From Streptomyces mirabilis (GTDB taxonomy: Bacteria > Actinomycetota > Actinomycetes > Streptomycetales > Streptomycetaceae), in NCBI RefSeq assembly GCF_039503195.1, contig NZ_JBCJKP010000001.1, positions 3,658,001-3,722,000 on the forward strand: 64,000 nucleotides of DNA, given 5' to 3'. The position numbers and the translations under genes were made by a program. Shown piece by piece: positions 41,705 through 52,462 of this stretch (position 1 is its first letter; every line of letters begins with the position of its first letter). The notes below the pieces were generated by a model, which was given only the letters and a program-made list of their open reading frames with translations, was not told the origin of the DNA and did no database searches.

Positions 41705-42619
41705 GTGATCGAAGTCAACGAACTGACCAAACGGTACGGCGACACCACCGCCGTACGGAATCTGACGTTCCGGGTGCGCCCGGGGCGCGTCACCGGGTTC
41801 CTCGGCCCGAACGGCGCGGGCAAGACGACGACGCTGCGCATGCTGCTCGGGCTGATCGGCCCGACCGGCGGGAGCGCGACGATCGACGGGCAGCCGTTCC
41901 GGCGTCATCCGCGCGGGCTGCGGCACGTGGGCGCGCTGCTCGACGCGGGCGACGTGCACGGCGGACGCAGCGCGCGGGCCCATCTGGAGGCGCTGGCCCG
42001 GAGCAATCGCATCCCGCGGAGCCGGGTGGACGAGGTGCTGGAGGAGGTGGGGCTCGCGGGGGCGGCGGCGCGGCGCCGGGTAGACGGGTTCTCGCTGGGC
42101 ATGCGGCAGCGGCTGGGCATCGCCACCGCGCTGCTCGGCGAACCTCCGGTGCTGCTCTTCGACGAACCCCTCAACGGGCTCGATCCGGAGGGTGTGTTGT
42201 GGGTGCGGGAGCTCTTTCGCAGGCTCGCGGCCGAGGGACGTACCGTCTTCGTCTCCAGCCATCTCATGTCCGAGATGGAGCACACCGCGGACGAGCTGAT
42301 CGTCATCGGCCGGGGTGAGCTGATCGCCGCGGAGAGCGTGACCGCGTTCGCGGAGCGCGGCACCCGGCCGACGGTGACCGTGCGGACGCCCGACCTCGCG
42401 CAGCTCACGGCCGCGCTGTCCGAGGAGGGCGCGGCGGTGGCGCCGTACGACGACCGGACCCTCAAGGTGACGGGCCTGAGCGCGGCCCGCATCGGTGAAC
42501 TCGCCTTCCACCGCCGGATCCTGCTCGAGGAACTGACCCCGCAGACCGCGTCCCTGGAGGCCGCCTTCATGGAACTGACCGCCGAAAGCACCGAGTTCCT
42601 CGCCGGAGACGCCCGATGA
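41705..42619 (+). CDS. ABC-2 transporter ATP-binding protein
   Basis: 304 residues: Walker A GPNGAGKTT, signature FSLGMRQRLG, Walker B VLLFDEPLNGLDP, switch His in VFVSSHLMSE. The C-terminal 90 residues are the usual extra domain of ABC-2 (NatA/DrrA-like) ATPases. GTG 41705 (VIEVNELTKRYG) is chosen; GTG 41696 is possible, ribosome-binding site weak. The stop overlaps the permease ATG. Together with the permease it exports an unknown compound, or modulates membrane stress under control of the divergent two-component system. Confidence 0.93.
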   Translation: MIEVNELTKRYGDTTAVRNLTFRVRPGRVTGFLGPNGAGKTTTLRMLLGLIGPTGGSATIDGQPFRRHPRGLRHVGALLDAGDVHGGRSARAHLEALARSNRIPRSRVDEVLEEVGLAGAAARRRVDGFSLGMRQRLGIATALLGEPPVLLFDEPLNGLDPEGVLWVRELFRRLAAEGRTVFVSSHLMSEMEHTADELIVIGRGELIAAESVTAFAERGTRPTVTVRTPDLAQLTAALSEEGAAVAPYDDRTLKVTGLSAARIGELAFHRRILLEELTPQTASLEAAFMELTAESTEFLAGDAR

Positions 42620-43464
42620 CCACTCTCGCCCTCACCCCGACTCCCGCACACCCCGCCGCGCGGTTCACCGATCTCCTCGCCGCCGAGTGGATCAAACTCC
42701 GTTCGCTGCGGTCGACCTACTGGGCGCTCGGCGCGGGCGCCCTCGCCGTCATCGGCTTCAACGCCAACGCGGCACGGGTGCACGCGCACGACTATCCGCG
42801 CTACAACCCCCACATGCGCTCCCTTGCTTGGGAGTTGGCCTTGCGTGACGCCTTCACCGACGGATCGGCGCTGATCCTGGTCCTCGCGGCGGCGAGCATC
42901 GGCGCGATCACGGTCGTCGGGGAGTACTCGACGGGCCTGATCCGTACGACCCTCGCGGCCGTCCCTGACCGGCGTGCCCTGATGGCGGCGAAGATCGTGG
43001 TGGTGACGGCGGTCATGACGCTGTACGGCGTGTTCGTCGCGAGTGCCTCCTTCGCCTCGACGCAGGCGATCCTCACCACCCGTGACGCCGCCGTGTCGAT
43101 CACCCACGTCGGTGCCCTGCGCGTGGTCGTCGCCTCGGCGCTGCTCGCCCCGGTCTGCGCGCTGGCGGGCATGGCACTGGGAGCCCTGATCCGGCACAGC
43201 GCGAGCACGATGGTCGCCGTCACCGCCGTCCTGCTCCTCGTCCCCAGCTTCATCACGGACCGCTACCGCTGGACGGCCACCGTGCGGCACGCCATGCCCG
43301 TCAACGCCTGGACGCGGCTCACCGACATCGCCTACGGCCACGACCCCTTCACCCGGCTCCCGCGCTACGGGGCGACGGTGACCGGCAGTTGGGTGGTGCT
43401 GGGGGCGTGGGCGGTGGTGTCGGCGGCGATCGTCGTGGTGGCGGTGGACCGCCGGGACGTGTGA
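42616..43464 (+). CDS. ABC-2 type transporter permease
   Basis: 282 residues with about six membrane segments. The amphipathic entry FTDLLAAEWIKLRSLRSTYW is typical of actinobacterial ABC-2 permeases, followed by helices around SALILVLAAASIGAITVVGE, VSITHVGALRVVVASALLAP and a last one near GSWVVLGAWAVVSAAIVVVA. ATG 42616 overlaps the ATPase stop (ATGA). Substrate unknown. Confidence 0.92.
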   Translation: MTTLALTPTPAHPAARFTDLLAAEWIKLRSLRSTYWALGAGALAVIGFNANAARVHAHDYPRYNPHMRSLAWELALRDAFTDGSALILVLAAASIGAITVVGEYSTGLIRTTLAAVPDRRALMAAKIVVVTAVMTLYGVFVASASFASTQAILTTRDAAVSITHVGALRVVVASALLAPVCALAGMALGALIRHSASTMVAVTAVLLLVPSFITDRYRWTATVRHAMPVNAWTRLTDIAYGHDPFTRLPRYGATVTGSWVVLGAWAVVSAAIVVVAVDRRDV

Positions 43465-43565
43465 GAGGCCGTACGGGACGGCCGCGTACGGGATTGTCAG
43501 TGGGCGGCCGTACTGTGCACCCCACGCACACAACGCCGCACGGCATCACGCGCACTGGAGGAACC

Positions 43566-44678
43566 ATGTCCGCGAGCGCCCGTCTCGTCACCACGCTCGC
43601 AGGCCCGCTGGAGTCGGCCACGGCCGGTTTCCCAGGAGAGCGGTGCCTGCCCGGCCGGACGCTGATCCTCCAGAGCGACGACACCCAGCTGGCCGCGTAC
43701 GACCTGGCCGCGGCGCTCGCCGGGGAGGCGTCGGTGGCCCGCTTCCCGTTGCCGTGGCCGCGCCGCTTCGGGACGTGCACCGTGTCGCCGGGGCTGGACG
43801 TCGCCGTCTTCGCGGGCGTGCACGCGGTGCGGGCGGTGGACCGGCGGGGCGCCACCCTGTGGGAGGTGCGGCACGGCTGCTGGGAGGGGAGCTGCCGCGA
43901 GATGCACGCCTCGTTCGACGAATACGGCGAAAACACGGACAGCCGGGGGCACTTGTACGCCGACAGCGGCTCGGTGGTCTTCTCCGCGGACGGCAAGCTC
44001 GTGTGGGCCCATGTGCGCGGGCCGCTCGCGGCGGGAGGCGGAGATCCGGAGGTGATCGAGGAGTGGCTGGTGCTGGACGCCACGGACGGGACGGTCCTCG
44101 GGCAGGCGGACACCCAGACCGTGGCCGCCGGTTCCGGGCACGTGTCGCACCCGGACCCCGGACAGATGGGGCTGAGCGTCGGCGAGGGGCAGGACGGGGC
44201 GCCGCTGCTGTGGGGCCGCTGGGACGGTGAGCGGCTCTCCGTCGAACGGATCGACGACGACCGGTGTCTGCTCGCCGTGAGCCCGTCGGGCGAGCACTTC
44301 CTGACCGTGACGCACTATCAGGAGCTCCTGTCCCTGCACCGGGTCGAGGACGGCTCGGTGGTGTCGGAGCTGGACGCGGAGGAGGTCATACCCGAACACC
44401 CCGCCCTGGACCCGGACGACGACGAGCCCGAGGTGCACTGGGACTACTACGGCGGCTTCCTCGACGAACACACCGTCATCGCGGGCACCACCGAGGCCGA
44501 CGAGGAGTACGGGACGGGACGGCACTGGCTGGTCGACGTGCGGGACATGCGGCTGCTCGGCGAGGTCACCTACCCCTTCCCGACATCCGGCGTGCCGAAC
44601 ACCCTGGGCGACGGCAGCTGGTACACGATCGCCGAGGACACGAAGGAACTCCAGGTGTGGCGCCTGGCCGACGTCTAG
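43566..44678 (+). CDS. Cytoplasmic beta-propeller-like protein of unknown function
   Basis: 370 residues without signal or membrane segment. It has a series of short beta-strand pairs with small residues and Asp (TLILQSDDTQLAAYDLAAAL, GSVVFSADGKLVWAHV, LLAVSPSGEHFLTVTHYQEL, HWLVDVRDMRLLGEVTYP), which suggests a propeller of about six blades. The stretch EVRHGCWEGSCREMHASFDE contains a Cys pair. ATG 43566 has GGAGG upstream. It is an orphan gene beside the ABC-2 transporter and the convergent GntR gene. I do not recognise a named family. Confidence 0.75.
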   Translation: MSASARLVTTLAGPLESATAGFPGERCLPGRTLILQSDDTQLAAYDLAAALAGEASVARFPLPWPRRFGTCTVSPGLDVAVFAGVHAVRAVDRRGATLWEVRHGCWEGSCREMHASFDEYGENTDSRGHLYADSGSVVFSADGKLVWAHVRGPLAAGGGDPEVIEEWLVLDATDGTVLGQADTQTVAAGSGHVSHPDPGQMGLSVGEGQDGAPLLWGRWDGERLSVERIDDDRCLLAVSPSGEHFLTVTHYQELLSLHRVEDGSVVSELDAEEVIPEHPALDPDDDEPEVHWDYYGGFLDEHTVIAGTTEADEEYGTGRHWLVDVRDMRLLGEVTYPFPTSGVPNTLGDGSWYTIAEDTKELQVWRLADV

Positions 44679-44733
44679 AGGCGGACAGGACCCAGGGCCG
44701 GAAAGGATCCGTACGACCCCCTACGACCCCTAC

Positions 44734-45483
44734 TCAGCCCACTCCCCTGGACTCCTGGGCCGCCCTCGCCTCGATGCCGCGGAAGTGGTCGGCCATCGCG
44801 CGTTGGGCGGCCTCCACGTCTCGGGCGCGCAGGGCGGTGACGATGTCGCGGTGGCGGCGGACGGTCATTTCGGGGGACGGGTCGTCGGTCCAGCCGCGTA
44901 TGCCGGCGACCCGGCTGAAGACGGTCCAGAAGGCGCCCAGGAGCTGCGGCACGAGCGCGTTGCCGAGCGAGGCGTACAGCAACTCGTGGAACTCGCGGTC
45001 GAGTTCCGGGAAGGGGCGCCCTGAGCGGCCCGCCTCGTCCATCTCGGCCACGACCGCCTCGAGGCGGTCGAGCTCCGGCTCGGTGAGCACGGCCGCGACC
45101 CGGCGTATCAGCCCCTCCTCCAGCACCTCCCGCACCTGGAGGATCTCCGCCAGCGCCCCGGTCTCGTTCCTGTCGTCGGGCTGGGCGAGCGTGCGGAAGG
45201 TCAGGCCGTCCACGAAGGGGGTCAGCGAGGCCTCGCCCACGTAGGTGCCGTAGCCGTGCCGGATGTCGACTATGTCGAGGGCCTGCAGGGCCTTGAGGGC
45301 CTCGCGGACGGAGTTGCGGCTGACGCCGAGGTCCTGCATCAGCTCGGTCTCGGTGGGCAGCGGGGCGCCCGCCTGGAGCCTGCGGTCGAGGATCAGCTGC
45401 ATGACCTCGCGCTGGATCTGACTGCTCACCCGGCGCTCGGACCTGCGCTCGGGCCCGCGCCGGTTCCCGGTCTCCTCAGACAT
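44734..45483 (-). CDS. FadR-type GntR regulator (FCD domain), likely regulator of the adjacent sialic-acid cluster
   Basis: About 249 residues. The winged HTH has REVMQLILDRRLQAGAPLPT and LGVSRNSVREALKALQALDI; the C-terminal FCD domain has LQVREVLEEGLIRRVA, DREFHELLYASLGNALVPQL and HRDIVTALRARDVEAAQRAM with His/Asp metal ligands. FCD regulators sense carboxylates or sugar acids, including NanR-type sialic-acid regulators. It is divergent from the Dpp-type importer with a near-palindrome in the gap. ATG 45483 is used; other in-frame ATGs at 45492 and 45510 exist. Confidence 0.9.
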   Translation of the reverse strand: MSEETGNRRGPERRSERRVSSQIQREVMQLILDRRLQAGAPLPTETELMQDLGVSRNSVREALKALQALDIVDIRHGYGTYVGEASLTPFVDGLTFRTLAQPDDRNETGALAEILQVREVLEEGLIRRVAAVLTEPELDRLEAVVAEMDEAGRSGRPFPELDREFHELLYASLGNALVPQLLGAFWTVFSRVAGIRGWTDDPSPEMTVRRHRDIVTALRARDVEAAQRAMADHFRGIEARAAQESRGVG

Positions 45484-45608
45484 GCGCCGCATCGTACGCT
45501 CACTGGACATCCGACGTCCCACCTCCGGGCGGATTCAGCACCAACTACCCGTGTTTCAGGGCTTCATTGGTCGCACCTCTGGAAGATACGCCATTCGTGT
45601 GCGATCCC

Positions 45609-45669
45609 TTGACCGCCCTCACGGGCCCTCTTATGGTCACGCTGCCCACCATGACATAGGACGTCGTAT
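45609..45669 (+). promoter_or_regulatory. Promoter and candidate GntR operator of the importer operon
   Basis: TTGACC (45609-45614), a 17-base spacer and TATGGT (45632-45637) make a good vegetative promoter. About 18 bases further, ATAGGACGTCGTAT (45656-45669) is a palindrome in 12 of 14 positions, placed to block early transcription. The adjacent FCD regulator is its likely ligand. Confidence 0.6.
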
Positions 45670-45693
45670 CTCCCGCCTCTCTCTGGAGGAACC

Positions 45694-47322
45694 GTGCGCG
45701 ACGTGACCGACCACTCGGTGCTGCACCGCCGACGTTTCCTGAAGTACTCGAGCGCCCTCGCCGCGGCCGGGGCCCTCTCCTCCTCGCTGGCGGCCTGCTC
45801 GTCCGGGCCGCAGTCCACCAATGACACCGGCGGCGGGAAGGGAGGCAAGGACGCGACGCTCACCGCCGTCATCGGCTACGGGAACGACGGCAGCTGGGAC
45901 CCGACGCAGACCGCGTCCGCCTTCGCCATGGCGGCCAACAACCACATCTACGAAGGTCTGTTGGACACGGACCCGATCTCGCGCGAGCCGTACGCGGCGC
46001 TCGCGACCCAGGTGCCGGGCGATCTCAGCGGCACGTCCTGGAAGTTCACGCTGCGGGCCGGCGCCACCTTCCACGACGGGAAGCCCGTCACCGCCGACGA
46101 CGTGGTCTTCGTCTTCGACCGGATCCTCGACCCGAAGACGCAGACCCTCGGCAAGGGCTTCTTCGCGAGCTGGCTGAAGGAGGTCCGGAAGATCGACGCG
46201 TCGAACGTCGAACTGGTGCTGAAGTTCCCCTTCCCGGAAGGCATCGCGCGACTCACCCTCGCGAAGATCATGCCCAAGCACGTGTTCTCGCAGCCCGGTG
46301 CCTGGGACGACGCGATCAAGGGGAAGGCGGTGGGCTCGGGGCCGTACCGGCAGACCGCCCACCACCCCAAGTCGAACACCACCTTCGAGGCGTTCACCGC
46401 CTACAACGGCCCGCGCGGGCCGGCCTTCAAGAAGATGAACTGGCTGACGATCGTGGACGCGGCGCCGCGCGTCGCGAAGATCTCGGGCGCGAGCGCCGGG
46501 GCCCAGATCGCCGACAACATCCCGTACGCCAACATCGAGCAGCTGAGGAAGGGCGGCATGACCGTCGAGGGCGGCGCGGGGATGAACAACCTCTTCCTGA
46601 TGTTCAACACCAAGCACAAGCCCTTCGACGACGTACGGGTGCGCCAGGCCCTGCACTACGCCATCGACACCGGCAAGATGGTCGAGGTCGCCCTCCACGG
46701 ACACGGCAGGCCGTCGAGCTCGTTCCTCAACGAGGGGAACCCGGCCTACCGGCCGGCGAAGACCGTGTACGGCTACGACCCGCAGAAGGCCAAGCAGCTT
46801 CTGAAGGCCGCCGGGGTCTCCGGGCTGAAGATCGAGATCCTGTCCGTGAACGTCAGTTGGATCGTCGACTGCCTGCCGACCATCAAGGCGTCCTGGGACG
46901 CGATCGGGGTCGAGACCACGCTCTCACCGCAGGAGACGACGGCCGTCTTCACGAAGTTGGACCAGAAACAGGACTACCAGGTGGTGGCCGCCGCCTCGAA
47001 CCCCAACCAGTTCGGCCTCGACGCCGACCTGATCATGCACTACAACTACGGCCCCGAGAACCTGTGGATGCAGTACTCCCGGTGGGCGGGCGACCCGGTC
47101 GCGCAACAGCTCTTCAAGGACATGGACCGGGCGACGCGGGAGCCGGACGCCGACAAGAAGAAGACGATGATCCAGGACTACATCGACGTCGTCGCCGAAC
47201 AGGCCGTGCTCTACCCGGTCGTGCACAACGAGCTGATGACGGCCTGGGACCCCAGGAAACTCACGGGCGTCAGGGCCCAGCCCTATCCGGGCGTCAACCT
47301 CCTCCAGGCCAAGTGGGCCTGA
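45694..47322 (+). CDS. Peptide/sialic-acid-type ABC importer substrate-binding lipoprotein
   Basis: 542 residues of the SBP_bac_5 (DppA/OppA) family. The N-terminus LHRRRFLKYSSALAAAGALS has a twin-Arg motif and ends in the lipobox LAAC, so a Tat-exported lipoprotein is likely. GATFHDGKPVTADDVVFVFD is the family signature, VRVRQALHYAIDTGKMVEVA another conserved block. In this locus it is followed by permeases, ATPases, an aldolase and a sialidase, so sialic acid or sialylated material is the inferred cargo. GTG 45694 has GGAGG upstream. Confidence 0.92.
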   Translation: MRDVTDHSVLHRRRFLKYSSALAAAGALSSSLAACSSGPQSTNDTGGGKGGKDATLTAVIGYGNDGSWDPTQTASAFAMAANNHIYEGLLDTDPISREPYAALATQVPGDLSGTSWKFTLRAGATFHDGKPVTADDVVFVFDRILDPKTQTLGKGFFASWLKEVRKIDASNVELVLKFPFPEGIARLTLAKIMPKHVFSQPGAWDDAIKGKAVGSGPYRQTAHHPKSNTTFEAFTAYNGPRGPAFKKMNWLTIVDAAPRVAKISGASAGAQIADNIPYANIEQLRKGGMTVEGGAGMNNLFLMFNTKHKPFDDVRVRQALHYAIDTGKMVEVALHGHGRPSSSFLNEGNPAYRPAKTVYGYDPQKAKQLLKAAGVSGLKIEILSVNVSWIVDCLPTIKASWDAIGVETTLSPQETTAVFTKLDQKQDYQVVAAASNPNQFGLDADLIMHYNYGPENLWMQYSRWAGDPVAQQLFKDMDRATREPDADKKKTMIQDYIDVVAEQAVLYPVVHNELMTAWDPRKLTGVRAQPYPGVNLLQAKWA

Positions 47323-47327
47323 CGCAG

Positions 47328-48283
47328 ATGGCGGCCATCGTCCGCGTCCTGGCCCGCCGTGTCGCCCTGCTCGTGCCGCTGATGCTCGGCATCGTGCTGT
47401 TCGTGTTCCTGGTGATGCGGTTCTCGGACGTCGACCCGGCGTCCGCGTTCTTCCAGGGCGCCAACCCCACTCCGCGGCAACTGCACGACTTCCGGCAGCA
47501 GAACGGCCTGCTCGACCCCCTCCCGGTGCGTTACGTCCACTTCATCGGCGATCTGCTCCACGGCGACCTGGGCACCAGCGCGCTGACCCGGGCGCCGGTC
47601 GTCGACCAGGTCACCACCGCGCTGCCGCTCACCCTCCAGCTCACCTTTCTCGGCCTCGCCATCGCGGTGGTGCTCGCGCTGCTCGGTGGTGTCACCGCCG
47701 CGATCCACCGCGACCGACTGCCCGACCAGGTCATCCGCGTCGTGTCGCTGACCGGGGTCGCGGCACCCGGCTTCTGGCTGGCGCTGCTGATGATCCAGTA
47801 CCTGGCCGTGGACCGGGGCTGGTTCCCGACCGGCGGATACATCAACCCCGATGACTCGCTCAGCGGCTGGCTGAAGACGATGGCGCTCCCCGCCTTCGCG
47901 CTCTCCCTCCCGGTCGCCGCCCAGCTCACCCGGATCGTGCGCACGGCCGTGGTCGAGGAACTGGACAAGGACTACGTCCGGACGGCGATCGGCAGCGGAC
48001 TGCCGCCGGTGGTCGTGGTCGGCCGCAATGTGCTCCGCAACGCGCTGATCAACCCGCTGACCGTGCTCGGCCTGCGGGTCGGCTATCTGCTCGGCGGCGC
48101 GGTCGTCATCGAGACGATCTTCTCGCTCCCCGGCATGGGCAAGCTGATGATCGACGCCGTGAAGAACGGCGACCCGGCGGTCGTCCAGGGCGTCGTCCTG
48201 ACCACGGCCACCGGGTTCGTGGTCGTGAACCTCGCCATCGACATCCTGTATCTGCTGGTCAATCCGCGACTGAGGGATGCCAC

Positions 48284-48287
<4 letters not shown>
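47328..48287 (+). CDS. Dpp/Opp-type ABC importer permease (first)
   Basis: 319 residues. DppB-like: RVALLVPLMLGIVLFVFLVM opens a membrane helix, NGLLDPLPVRYVHFIGDLLH and GDLGTSALTRAPV are the extracytoplasmic loop, and the EAA loop is DYVRTAIGSGLPPVVVVGRN. The end GKLMIDAVKNGDPAVVQGVV is typical. ATG 47328 lies 5 bp after the lipoprotein stop; the last 4 bases overlap the next gene (GTGA). It forms half of the membrane channel. Confidence 0.92.
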
Positions 48288-50259
<1,972 letters not shown>

Positions 50260-50263
<4 letters not shown>

Positions 50264-51309
50264 ACGCGCTGATCACCCTCTCCGACGCCCATGTCGTCCA
50301 CAAGGCCCGCTCCGGCGGCCTGTTCACCCGCGACCGGGTGTACGCCCTGACCGGCGCCGACCTCACCATCGCGCCCGGCGAGACGGTCGGCGTCGTCGGT
50401 GAGTCCGGGTGCGGGAAGTCGACGCTGGCGAAGGTGCTGGTGGGCGTCCAGCGGCCGACGTCCGGCACCGTGCGCTTCCGCGACCGTGACCTGTGGTCGA
50501 TGCGGCCCGCCGAGCGACGGGCGTCCGTCGGCGCCGGCACGGGCATGGTCTTCCAGGACCCGTCGACGGCCCTGAACCGCCGCCTGCCCGTACGCCGGAT
50601 CCTGCGGGACCCCCTCGACGTGCACCGGCGCGGCTCGGCACGGGAACGGGACGACCGGGTGCGGGAGCTGATGTCTCTGGTGGGCCTCCCTCGTGCCCTG
50701 GCGGACGCCCTGCCCGGCCAGTTGTCCGGCGGTCAGCGCCAGCGGGTGGCCATCGCGCGCGCCCTGGCCCTCGACCCGGACCTGGTGGTGGCGGACGAAC
50801 CGACGAGCGCGCTGGACGTCTCGGTCCGCGCCCAGATCCTCAACCTCCTGCTGGACCTGAAGGAGCGCCTGGACCTGGCCCTGGTCTTCGTCTCGCACGA
50901 CATCCAGACGGTACGGAGGATGAGCGACCGGGTGATCACGATGTACCTGGGCCGGATCGTGGAGGAGTCCCCGGCCGCCCGGGTCACCGACCGCGCCCGG
51001 CACCCGTACACCCGGGCCCTCTTCTCCGCCACGCCCGGCCTTCTGGACCCGATCGACCCGATCCCGCTGGTGGGACCGGTGCCGTCGGCCACGCACCCGC
51101 CGACCGGCTGCCCGTTCCGCACCCGCTGCTGGAAGGCCGACGAGGACTGCGTGAGCGTGATGCCGGACTTCACGGCCGCGTCGACGCCGGACCACCGCTT
51201 CCGGTGCCACCATCCTGTGCAGGAGGACCAGTCGACGCGCGACCTGGTGGCCCAGGCCGTGTCCGCGGCGCCCGCCGTGGCCGACATCCCCGCCCAGCAG
51301 CAGCCTTGA
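50260..51309 (+). CDS. Dpp/Opp-type ABC importer ATP-binding protein (second)
   Basis: 349 residues, DppF-like: Walker A GESGCGKST, Q-loop GMVFQDPSTALN, signature QLSGGQRQR, Walker B LVVADEPTSALD, His VFVSHDIQTV, and the C-terminal CPFRTRCWKADEDC Cys cluster. It completes the importer with the fused permease-ATPase; GTG 50260 overlaps that gene's TGA. The C-terminal 40 residues are Ala/Gln-rich and poorly conserved. Confidence 0.94.
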
Positions 51310-51328
51310 TCGTCCCGAGGGAGCCTTC

Positions 51329-52264
51329 ATGTCGATCCCCACCCCGCTGACCGGTGTCGTTCCGCCCGTCTGCACGCCCCTGACACCGGACCGTGAGGTG
51401 GACGTCCCCTCACTCATCAGTCTCGTGGAGCACCTGGTGGACGGCGGCGTCGACGGCCTGTTCGTCCTTGGCTCGTCCTCGGAGGCGGCGTTCCTGACGG
51501 ACGCCCAACGACGGCTGGTGGTGGAGACGGTGGTCGCCCGTGCGGCCGGCCGGCTCCCCGTGCTGGCCGGGGTGATCGACATGACCACGCCCAGGGTGCT
51601 GGATCATGTGGCGTATGTGACGGCGGCGGGCGCGGACGCGATCGTGGCGACCGCACCCTTCTACGCCCGCACCCATCCGGCGGAGATCGCGCGCCACTTC
51701 CGCCTGGTCGCCGCCCGTTCGTCCGTGCCCGTCTTCGCCTACGACATCCCGGTGTCCGTCCACACCAAGCTGGGTGCGGAGCTGGTCCTGCCCCTCGCCG
51801 CGGAGGGGGTGCTGAGCGGCCTCAAGGACTCCAGCGGCGACCTCGCCGCCTTCCGCGCCGTCGTCACGGGCGCCCGCGCCCACCCCGACATCACCGGCTT
51901 CACCACTCTCACCGGGTCCGAACTCGTCGTCGACTCCGCGCTCGCTCTCGGGGCGGACGGGGCCGTGCCGGGTCTGGCCAACGTCGACCCGCACGGGTAC
52001 GTACGGCTCGACCGGTTCTGCCGAAGGGGCGACTGGGAGCGGGCGCGGGCCGAACAGGAGCGGCTGTGCGGGCTGTTCGGGATGGTCGGGGTGGGGGACC
52101 CGGCCCGGATGGGCGGGGGTTCGTCGGCGCTCGGGGCGTTCAAGGCGGCACTGCACCTGCGGGGCGTCATCGCCTGCCCGGCCACGGCGGAGCCGCAGGT
52201 GCCGCTGTCGGAGGCGGAGGTCGAGCGGGTGGGGAAGTACCTGGCGGGGGCGGGCCTGCTCTAG
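51329..52264 (+). CDS. DapA/NanA-family aldolase, probable sialic-acid lyase of the cluster
   Basis: 311 residues forming the class I aldolase TIM barrel of the dihydrodipicolinate synthase/N-acetylneuraminate lyase family. GVVPPVCTPLTPDREVDVPS is the N-terminal block, FVLGSSSEAAFLTDAQRRLV the substrate-carboxylate loop (here GSSSE where GTTGE/GSTGE is common), FAYDIPVSVHTKLG carries the Tyr, and SGLKDSSGDLAAF holds the Schiff-base Lys near residue 166. In this operon with importer and sialidase the Neu5Ac-cleaving role is the best guess. Other 2-keto-acid substrates are possible, and nanE, nanK and nagAB partners are not in the window. GAGGGAG precedes ATG 51329. Confidence 0.85.
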   Translation: MSIPTPLTGVVPPVCTPLTPDREVDVPSLISLVEHLVDGGVDGLFVLGSSSEAAFLTDAQRRLVVETVVARAAGRLPVLAGVIDMTTPRVLDHVAYVTAAGADAIVATAPFYARTHPAEIARHFRLVAARSSVPVFAYDIPVSVHTKLGAELVLPLAAEGVLSGLKDSSGDLAAFRAVVTGARAHPDITGFTTLTGSELVVDSALALGADGAVPGLANVDPHGYVRLDRFCRRGDWERARAEQERLCGLFGMVGVGDPARMGGGSSALGAFKAALHLRGVIACPATAEPQVPLSEAEVERVGKYLAGAGLL

Positions 52265-52270
52265 AGCAGG

Positions 52271-52462
52271 AGCCCGATCGGCAGGAACCAGGTCGTGGCG
52301 CTCGCCGAGGACCCCGACAAGGGGTGGGAGCAGATGGCGCCCTTCTTCCTCCACGAGACGAACGCCTACGGTGCCTGGCGGGCCCAGGACGACCTCGCCG
52401 CCCCCTTCCGCTCCGTCACCGGCATCGCATGCGCCTGCTCGAGCGCGAGGTCCTGCCCGCGT
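52271..52462 (+). pseudogene. Fragment of an LLM-class flavin-dependent oxidoreductase
   Basis: The frame reads VALAEDPDKGWEQMAPFFLH then ETNAYGAWRAQDDLAAPFRS, which closely resembles the C-terminal half of bacterial luciferase-like monooxygenases (xVAEDPDxxWxxxxPxxLHExNAYGxW). After PFRSVT the frame degenerates; a second frame gives MRLLEREVLPAFT and a stop, like the very end of such proteins. The N-terminal two thirds are absent. It is wedged between the aldolase and the sialidase and has no start or promoter of its own. Confidence 0.6.
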
